From the NCBI RefSeq assembly GCF_036669915.1, contig NC_089320.1:4808039-4872038 (forward strand): a stretch of 64,000 bases of DNA, written 5' to 3'. Below are positions 56,382 to 64,000 of the stretch, piece after piece. Below the pieces are notes generated by a model that saw only the letters and a program-made list of their open reading frames with translations, was not told where the DNA came from and searched no databases. The translations under genes and the position numbers were made by a program. Numbering within the stretch: the first letter of the stretch is position 1; each line of letters starts with the position of its first letter. The stretch is from Pocillopora verrucosa (Eukaryota; Cnidaria; Anthozoa; Scleractinia; Pocilloporidae).

Positions 56382-57315
56382 ATCATCGCCTCTCATTCCA
56401 TCACGGGTAGAGAACAAATCCAACGTCTTCACCAGACCATCTCTAATATCAGTCCAGCCACCCCTGGTATTCTCTAATCTTTTCAACTCGTCTAGAAGCT
56501 TGTCTGAATCGAGCCACTCGTCAAAGTAGATTTTGATACTTTCTTTAGTCGTGTACTGCAGCAAAGCTACGTGGGTTCCATCTGATGAGATAGAAAAGGC
56601 CTTGATGAAATCTTTGACAAAATCTTTGGTCTGACGGTATTCACTGTCGTCGATTAAACTGAGCCATCTATTGCGAATCCTACGTCAAACTTGACATATC
56701 TACTGCAACTTGACATGTTACAAAACACAAATAATCGCGTTGATTGATCGAACTTTAAATTAAGGGACCACTCATTATCTATCGTCGGGGGTAGGCGTTT
56801 TAAGAACTTTGTGTTTTTGGGGGGGAGGGGATCACATGGCTTTCAGGGAGAACGGAGAGGGTATCAGTCGATATCAACATACTATGGAGGGAGGACTGTA
56901 GAAAATTGACTGCCAATTAACTGCCACTGAGGGGGGGGGGGGGAATAAGAATATTAAAGAACCTTATGGGGGAATCAGATCAAATTCATGGTGACACTAC
57001 CAAAGACCGGCAAATCTCCTCCCTCCCCCCCCCCCCCATAAATAATGACCAGTTCCTAAGTGTAAAGAAAAATGTTAAAGATTTGCCATAAGGTAACAAA
57101 TGAAAAAAATTATTGTTACAATCTTACTTGGAATTAAGTACTGTGTGCTGGTATCTCCTGATTTGCAGTCCCAACGGAAAGTTCCTCTCTCTCATTACGC
57201 ACGGACCATCATTTTGGCAAGGCTGATATTTACATCTGCACCTCGTTACATTGACGAACAATCGAGTGGGGACTTGTTACTGTAGTTCCGCAAAACTTAC
57301 TGATCACCCCCATCC
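56382..57315 (-). pseudogene. broken duplicate of the LamG-EGF-VWA gene (EGF and VWA exons)
   Basis: The EGF-type exon copy (57315-57150) reads RLFVNVTRCRCKYQPCQNDG but has a TAA stop upstream of this and an extra T that shifts frame before the last cysteines. The VWA exon copy (about 56707-56382) reads YVKFDVGFAIDGS, then loses one base at the MIDAS motif so DGSNS becomes a stop; the rest (EYRQTKDFVKDFIKAFSI, TRGGWTDIRDGLVKTLDLFS) is open in the shifted frame, and the splice donor is intact. The second VWA exon is deleted. Flanking intron sequence matches the right copy, so this is a segmental duplicate rather than a processed copy. Confidence 0.82.
56928..57040. repeat. poly-G and poly-C tracts facing each other
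   Basis: An unbroken G run at about 56929-56942 and a C run at about 57026-57038 lie some 85 bp apart and could pair. Confidence 0.7.
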
Positions 57316-57714
57316 TTTAGCTAAGCTAAGCAAGTCAATCTATATTGTGTGTAGAACTCGGCGCTCTTGAAAACTTCAATTCCATGATGGAGATTCTCAT
57401 CACTCGTTTGTTTGACAATAGGACGATGTCTTCTGGAAAAGTTGTTTCGTCCTTCCGACCACATTGCATGCAGAGTATCGTCCAAAGTGGCAGATCATCG
57501 ATTTCTACGCTTGCTCAGACGTCACAGGTTGAATAACTATTGAAAGCTATTTGAAGGAAACCTAATACAATTCTCCTTCAATTCTTCTTATCTACTACAT
57601 GCACCCCCTTATCCTGACCCGAGAATTTCCATTTAGCGTGTAGGGAGGTGTCTTGGGACGAATATTATTGCTTCTTCTTCTAAATGTCAAAATTTATATT
57701 CAAAAATCAAAATT

Positions 57715-58110
57715 TCGATGTGTAAGAACTTCATCTGTCTCGGTAGTACAGACTCGGAAACCACAAGACTCGACCAGAAAATCACTCTGAGAATTAGTAT
57801 CGCTAGAGCTGCGTATGGGAAACTGCAGGAAAAGACTGTAAAGAAATCAACTTGTCAATATAAGGTATACCGAGCTGTTGTGCTTCGCAAACTCCTGTGT
57901 GGTGAGGAGACTTGGACCATGTATTAGTCCGGCACAAGTGAAGAAGCTTACATGCCCACATGATGCGCTATCTCAGGGAGACAATAAACATTATATCTTG
58001 GAAAGACAAAACAACAAACAAAAAAGATTTTGAAGACGGCAAGTCTCTCAACAATGTTTGACATATGGACTCAGATGACGGCCACGTAGAGATGATGGAC
58101 TTCGCGCGAT
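57715..58110 (+). mobile_element. LINE reverse transcriptase C-terminal relic
   Basis: The frame from 57718 reads FICLGSTDSETTRLDQKITL, then RISIARAAYGKLQEKTVKKS and YKVYRAVVLRKLLCGEETWT, the thumb-region signature of many non-LTR reverse transcriptases (FKYLGS ... YRAVVLSTLLYGCETW). After the stop at 57925 a decayed continuation includes MMRYLRETINIISWKDK-like sequence. Only this part remains. It is a different LINE lineage from the relic at 450. Confidence 0.65.
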
Positions 58111-58880
58111 AAACGGAAACAAAACTACCTTGCCTGAACGTATCTGCTTAATAATGCATCTTTCAAAGAAGTTTATTTACTTGACAAGCACTCTTACAGA
58201 CATAACGAGAGTAAAAACTTTTAAGGTAAATCTACCTTATCTGTTTAAAAATGCAGATTTCGAAGATTGTCAATGCGCTTAACTGACCCTTTTACGAACA
58301 TAATGAAAGCGGAAAAAAATGGTGAATTACCCACATGTAACGTTCATTTCAACGAAAACCGATTAGTTGCTCGCATTAATTTCCTTCCTGAAAGTGACTC
58401 ATTTTTGACCCAAGCAGAATTTGAATATCACCGTAATTTACAGTCAGTTCTTAAGCTTATTTAGGGCCGAATGCCAAGTCTCCTGGTCCGTGCTAGACGA
58501 GCAAACATGGTGCTTGTTTTTTTTTTTTACCGGGACCATTAAAAACAAAATATAGGCGTCCAGGAACTCGTTGTCCAAAGTGCAATGTCACGCATATTCC
58601 TTGTGAAGAACTCTGCTCTCCTAAATAAGATGTACCAGGTTTGTAAATGTAACCAACTCACTACATTACAGTCCGTGACAATGTCGACGGTAAGGAATAC
58701 GAAAACTCCATAGTTGTTGTTGCACGCTTTGACTTAACAGAGAGGCAAAAACTTATTTCACCCATATGCTCGTTCAATGATATACGCTGCCAAAACAAGA
58801 AACTCTTCTGATTAGTGTTGGTGACAAGTCGATCCAATGCAACCAAAAATTGAAATTGTATAGAAAACTAGATAACTTTT
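58111..58880. other. intergenic, no gene recognised
   Basis: The frame at 58267-58464 has no similarity I know. Confidence 0.35.
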
Positions 58881-58884
58881 ATTT

Positions 58885-59055
58885 TTTCGACTAAGTTGAT
58901 AATGTAAATTGGCCACAAAGAGTTTCAAAGCTGACATTTCGAGCGTTAGCCCTTCGTCAGATCGGCTCAGTTGATAAAACAAAATTATCTTGTAATAATC
59001 CCTTACTGACGTAGCATCACAGTTTCTTTAGAAACTTACCCCCTTTATTACATTT
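58885..59055. repeat. dispersed repeat D, copy 3
   Basis: Contains AAGTTGATAATGTAAATTGG, CAAAGAGTTTCAAAGCTGAC and TTTCGAGCGTTAGCCCTTCG, then TCAGTTGATAAAACAAAATT. The GAGCGTTAGCCCTTCGTCAG word is shared by many invertebrate dispersed repeats I recall. Confidence 0.65.
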
Positions 59056-59159
59056 GAAAACTGCTTAGGTTTCAGAAAAGAATACTTAGGTGGAAGAAGA
59101 GGAGGGGCACGTGGCATTTATGTTGCGCATTCTCCATACATGTAATGCTCTATTGCGCT

Positions 59160-59410
59160 TCACAACACTTTTCTGAGGCCTTTGCCCCGACTGTATTGAG
59201 CAGTAAAATTTTTTTTATCTGAAATTTTTAATATGTTCCGAATTTTCGAAACAAGGCCAGACTAAGGCACCAGGATCACTTTGCGAGAGGTGCGTGGATT
59301 CTTTAACGTCTCCTGCTCACCAGTGCAGGGAAGATGCAGGAGACGGGGCTTGCGATTAATCGTCATTATCCGCAGAGACTAGCGATCACAACCGCGTAAA
59401 GGCATGTAGC
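59160..59410. repeat. dispersed repeat F, copy 1 (head missing)
   Basis: Shares GTGGATTCTTTAACGTCTCC, TGCTCACCAGTGCAGG, GATGCAGGAGACGGGGCTTG and CGTCATTATCCGCAGAGACT with the SINE at 63.5 kb, where the matching words are GTGGGTTCTTTAAAGTCCCC and so on. Confidence 0.55.
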
Positions 59411-59750
59411 CTCAGGAAAGCTGTGTATGGTGATACTAAAACGAAACACTTTTAGTCTGTCTTGAGCAGGATTTGACGAAAACCTATTGCATACCAGTAA
59501 GTCGGAATCTTTTTGTCATTGTGTCATTCCTCCCCAGTCTTCTTTCACATTTTACTGAAAAACTAAATGGGCATGGACTCGTGACAAGTTTGGCTCAAAG
59601 TGTTTGCACTCATCAATCGCGTAGAAATCATATTATTGAAAATAAATCTAACAGTGAACACCGCGTACCACCATCTTAGAACTCTAAGAAATCTTAAGGG
59701 ACCATTTATCTTAACAAAGTTCCCTCAGCTCGTCTAGTTCTTGTTCATGA

Positions 59751-59958
59751 ACCCTTTAACCCCTAAGGGTGACTAGGATCTAATTTCTTCATACAGTATC
59801 ACCACTGAATTACACATTGAGGTCATGAGAATAAAGGAAATGATCACTAACTAAAAAACTCGCTGATTGTGAGACAAATTCTCCTTGTCAGCACCTTAGT
59901 AAATGTACAGAGAACAGTATGGAGAATATGAATGCTGATGTTACGGTGTAAAGGGTTG
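59751..59958 (-). repeat. MITE-like element, subfamily A copy 7
   Basis: Ends ACCCTTTAACCCCTAAGG and GTGTAAAGGGTTG; interior ACAAATTCTCCTTGTCAGC and AGAGAACAGTATGGAGAATA. Lies at the left edge of the right-hand VWA duplicate, matching copy 6. Confidence 0.75.
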
Positions 59959-61013
59959 AAAACACACTCAGTGATATCTTTCTTTCGATGGTAAAAAAAA
60001 ACCACACAAGAGAATTATTTGCCCTGTTTTATTGTTTCAAACATTCCAGACTTTAAAGTAGTTATACAATTCAGAACAGCAGAAACTAAAGCTAAACTAA
60101 AATAATGTATGAAAGTTGCATCTATCCCAATTGGTTTCTCTTTGAGTATGTGTTGCTTACAAGTATAAAAAAGTAACTTCTTCCTAAATCAAATAATTAA
60201 AATACGTTCTTTTCTACAAGCTTTAACGTCCTAAGCTTAGAATATAGTTGTAGCATAGCTTTTCTTCTTAAAAAAAAAACCCAATCTTCTATTTGGGTTA
60301 TAGCAATGGAGCAATTTTCTATTTTAAGAAGGGAAACATTTGGCCTGCAAAACAAAAAGATAGCAGTATCTTAGTAATGCTGAAAAAAAAAAAAAATAAA
60401 GGTAAAATTTGGCAATTAAAATGTATTCATCCCTATTACGTCTTCTCGATGAGCTAAGTTATATTTTGTCTGTAAAGTTTGCATTTCAGTATGATCATGG
60501 AATTCTAAGCCGATCACGATGACTGAAAATTCATTTTGGACATTACGTGACAAGGGTCACAACAGTCGTCGCGTTACTGCTGTCACACTATTTTTTTTTG
60601 TGCAAAGATACCGCATTGTATTTTTTTAACATTTCTTAAGAGTGAGAAAAAAAAGGCATGTGAACTGTAAAACGAGGAACACCTGTTTTTCACCCTCCAA
60701 GACTTTGTCAGCATTCTAGAAGTTCTTCCATAGTTCTGTCATTCCCGCTCCCTTCCCTTCCATTCCTATCACCCTGAGGTCGTTGAGAGTGTTTTTAGTA
60801 AGGGCGGAGTGCCCGAGAATAATATTTTAATATGTGCATTAAGGGTCTAACGCGATACATATTGTCTTCATTTACAAGGAGGACAGCGCTCTCACCAAAG
60901 TGCCATACCGTCTCCAACATTTATCAAACCAGAAGGGACGCAAGAGGGTGGGATCACATTCACCCTGCACCCTAAGCAAAATCCCGTGTCACCTCACCTT
61001 ATACCGTTGGACG

Positions 61014-64000
61014 TTATGGAAAATCATCTTCCTTGCACTCCCTGGGACTCAGTTTGTCTATGAGCAGTTTCAGCTCCTCGAATTCCTCTATTTCGAAAAC
61101 CTCGTTCGGACTGGAGGCGATTGTCAGCAGTTCGCCGCGACTTACTGCATTCCCCACTCCAACGGCAATCGACGTCATCCCCGGGATGTTCTTGATTCGG
61201 TTCGAGTATACACTTAAATCCTCCCCAGGGTTTGTATTTTTGCCGTCCGTGAAAAATATAAACAGCTTTTTCACCTGAGAAAAAGGAAATAATTCATCAT
61301 AGGTTAGAGATTGCGAAGTAAAGTAGCCAGACGTACCACAGGAGTTCATCCCGGCTTCAGTGGAATAAAGTGATTAGGGGTATCGCATTCCTCCAGCCTC
61401 CCCTCCCTAGATGGGTTGTTTGTCTATCGCAAGTTGAGCAAAGTACCAACTAGCCTGTTCCAGGCGTTCAGGAAGTTAAACGGAACACGAATGTAAACGG
61501 CTCGTCGTCACAGAGGAACGAAAAAAAAACTATGAAGGTTTTGGTCCACTCTGCCGCATTTATCTCGCTCCGTTTTACAACTGAAAGCGTGGAACAAGTC
61601 TTATAGTAATCTTATCTGACCATGCAATGCCAAAAAAATGGTGCTCGGGATGATAGTCCATAGATAGCCACCTGGGTCCCAGCCAGGGGTTCGACCCAGC
61701 CCTCTGCTTACCCAAGCCAGAGCACTAACCAATGGATTTCTGCGTCTTCCTACTTACTAAAAGTATACACCTATTGTAAATTTTTACAACATTTGTTTGT
61801 AAGTTTTGTCTGTTTCGGTCAACTTTCGTACTCTCTGCAGCTTTCCTGATCTCAAGCGAAAATACATAACGTTGCCATAAATTTGCAAGGAAAAAAGTAA
61901 GATAAAAAGAAATATCGGGAACTGTTCATTCCACTAAAGTTATTTTTCAGAAACGGAATTATTACTTCCTTTAAGACTGTCCATCATCATTTAATTTTTC
62001 TTCTGTGTAATCGACTGACGAGACCGAAGAATTGTTGATAAATCAAATACTTACATCATCGCCTCTCATTCCAGTTCTGGTTGAGAACATCTCCAACGTC
62101 TTCACCAGACCCTTTCCGATATTAGTCGAGCCACCATTGGTATTCTCTATTTGTTCCACCTTATCTAGAAGATCTTTTGGATTGAAATAATCGTCGTCAA
62201 AGTACAATTTGATAATTCCTATAGTCGCGTACTGCAGCAAAGCCACATGGGTTCCATCCTCGGCGATGGAAAAAGCCTTGATGACATCTTTGACAAAATC
62301 TTTGGTCTGACGGTATTCGTTGTCGTCGATTGAATTTGAGCCATCTATTGCGAATCCTACGTCAAACTTGACATTTCTACCGCAACCTAACAAGATAGAA
62401 AACAACATTAATCCCGTTTACTATATGGCAAGGGAGTCTTGGGTTAAATCCGATTGTTCTGATTGTTTCTTTCTCGGTCGGGATTTCACCGCACAGACCG
62501 TTGAAACGGTCGTAAGCCGTAAATTTTTGTTCTCAAAAGCCGGCAAATTCAATACTTACAACTAAAGCTTCGAAAAGGAAACCTGCAAGTGTGCTTATTC
62601 TTTGCAAAGACACTCCCCAAAGAGTCGATCCTCGGTTTTTATGTTGTGGCCCCCTTGGAGCACTCGGTTCGCACTACCACGACCTCGGTCCAACATTTCC
62701 CAGTACGGCCCTCAGCCACGGTTAGTAAGAAATTACGGCTGACCGTACCTTAAATTGACTATACCGAGAGATGTCGAAGATTTCCCGCAAGGGGATAACG
62801 GAAAAAAAAAAAACAACAACAACAACAACGAAATAGAGGTACCCTGAAGATCTTACTTTTGATTTCGCAATGTGGGCCGGTAAATCCTAATTTGCAGTCA
62901 CAACGGAAGTCCCTCTCTCTCTGTGCGCATATTCCGTCATTTTGGCAGGACTTGTCTTTACATCCGCACTTCATTACATTGACGAATAATCGAGCGGGAT
63001 TTTGGTCTTCCCGTTGCGCAAAATCGACTGATATGTCCAGCGGTCTCTCGCGCAAATTTTCGTCTTCGGATTCGAAGTCCCGGATGCAGCCTTTAAAACC
63101 AGCTCTCACCCCAGTCCTTTGGAAACTGAAAGAAAAAGGAAAACATTTGTTGTTGAAGGTTATAAGGAAAAAATATTTACTTAATAGACCATCTGATTTT
63201 ATTGTTCACTGCCATTGGTTCTCACCTTTCATAGATCATGCTTTTTAGGTGTCAACGTTTTTACAATTGAGTGTTTGCCAAGAACACAAAATCGTACTCA
63301 CTTACTCCCCTTTTGAGCGAGCACGTCCTTGTTACATCATCAGGAAGTTGTATCGATGTCCACTAGTACTAATCATGTTCGTACGTATGTATTTGTTTGC
63401 GATATTAAGACAAGCTGGCCTAGTTCTACTCGAAGCTGGTTTAAATGGGGGCCTGTCTAAACAATGACAAGGCCAGGCCACAACACCGGGAGCTACGTTC
63501 CCTACTCTTTGAGAGAAGAGCGTGGGTTCTTTAAAGTCCCCTGCTAACCAGTACAGAGGAGATGCAGAAGACGGGACCTAGGGTCTAACGTCCTTATCCA
63601 AGAAGACTAGAATGTTTGGTCATTTCCAGATGTGATAGCAAAGGCAGCACATTCAGCACATTCTCCTCTGTAATTTTAAGACCCTGAGTTTTGGTCCGGT
63701 CGAGGGCTTGCACCTCGACCTCCTGCACGGCAGTCCAGCGCTCTACAACGCGAACTTATCAAGCGTGGTCATAACTTAAATTTGGTAAATCTAGGGAACA
63801 ATATTCAAACGAAAGACATCCACTAGGGTAGTAAATATTCTTTTCGTGATTGTTGGAAACGAGCTGGTTACGCCAACTCAGGGCAGTAGCCAAGGATGAC
63901 TGTTTGTTCTTCCAAATCGCTCTAGTGTCACTTACATGATTATAGCATCAGCTGAAGACCCTCCACCAATATACACACTTTCCTGTAGTAAATTGGAATA
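61014..64000 (-). CDS. laminin G-EGF-VWA extracellular protein, C-terminal part
   Basis: Minus-strand exons: 64000(off the window)-63936, 63125-62857, 62386-62055 and 61274-61014, with consensus borders and matching phases. The first two give the end of a laminin G-type domain (ESVYIGGGSSADAII joined to GVRAGFKGCIRDF). The second also holds an EGF-like domain with six cysteines (CKDKSCQNDGIC ... FRCDCKLGFTGPHCE). The last two make one von Willebrand factor A domain: KFDVGFAIDGSNSIDD with the DxSxS metal site, GGSTNIGKGLVKTL with the MIDAS threonine, and FIFFTDGKN with its aspartate. The protein ends 12 residues after the domain (SPRECKEDDFP). Such proteins bind matrix or other cells outside the cell; coral skeletal matrix has similar mixes. 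The 5' end lies beyond the window. A broken duplicate lies at 56.4-57.3 kb. Confidence 0.85.
61665..61740 (-). mobile_element. tRNA-like promoter-box repeat
   Basis: On the minus strand, TTGGTTAGTGCTCTGG (A-box-like) is followed by GGGTCGAACCCCTGG (B-box-like), as in tRNA-derived SINE heads. No full cloverleaf was made. Lies in the intron between the two VWA exons. Confidence 0.4.
62808..62829. repeat. A-run plus (AAC)n microsatellite
   Basis: A run of A followed by five AAC units, in the intron next to the EGF exon. Confidence 0.8.
63465..63758 (-). mobile_element. tRNA-headed SINE (repeat F, copy 2)
   Basis: On the minus strand the element starts at about 63758 with GTTGTAGAGCGCTGGACTGC (A box and anticodon arm) and GAGGTCGAGGTGCAAGCCCT (B box, decayed), then a body ACTCAGGGTCTTAAAATTAC and, near its end, GTAGGGAACGTAGCTCCCGG. 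Body words are shared with 59160-59410. The layout fits a tRNA-derived SINE. It lies in an intron of the LamG-EGF-VWA gene. Confidence 0.6.

Noticed and set aside
62859-63248. 129-codon plus-strand frame
   Set aside because: Antisense to the LamG/EGF exon on the minus strand.

Overview
The window is eukaryotic, AT-rich, intron-containing animal DNA and most probably comes from a cnidarian, likely an anthozoan such as a stony coral. This rests on an intron-bearing RPL22, a MICOS10 homologue, an ACAP (ArfGAP/ankyrin) gene with conserved introns, a laminin G-EGF-VWA extracellular protein, two large single-exon STAND receptors, and many short dispersed repeats. The organism call is inference; no marker gene fixes the species.

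Layout. 1-4.8 kb: relics of a LINE and of a DIRS-like tyrosine-recombinase retroelement. 5.3-6.8 kb (minus): a small three-exon gene of unknown function. 9.2-9.8 kb: a frameshifted transposon-associated SAP-like fragment. 10.7-14.7 kb (plus): the 3' half of an ACAP gene with three in-frame stops and missing exons. 17.8-21.2 kb (plus): an intact intronless NLR-type receptor with four predicted membrane spans, NACHT and a nearly perfect LRR array. 21.2-29.2 kb: mostly repeats, with a tRNA-headed SINE pair and a possible broken two-exon gene. 29.2-33.4 kb: MICOS10 (minus) and RPL22 (plus), head to head, 120 bp apart. 37.2-42.3 kb (minus): an intact intronless HEPN/coiled-coil/NB-ARC/TPR protein of 1706 aa; decayed relatives lie at 36.0 kb and 51-53 kb, the second split by a solo-LTR-like insertion. 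42.3-50.9 kb: no gene recognised. 55.4-57.3 kb and 59.7-64 kb: two copies of a duplicated LamG-EGF-VWA region; the right copy is an intact partial gene running off the window, the left copy is broken.

The two intact receptors are the main biology. Both are STAND NTPases of the kind used in innate immunity: a nucleotide switch (NACHT or NB-ARC) coupled to a repeat sensor (LRR or TPR). Their N-termini differ: one carries a four-span membrane module with paired loop cysteines that resembles connexin/pannexin-type large-pore channels, the other a HEPN-like domain with an RNase-type Rx4H motif. Near-identical LRR units, paralogue relics and a 56-bp identical patch point to rapid birth, death and sequence exchange.

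Many ~200-bp elements with TTAACCCTTTAACTCC-like termini are scattered through introns and intergenic DNA. Coordinates of exons were worked out by eye from splice sites and phase; no search or alignment program was run.
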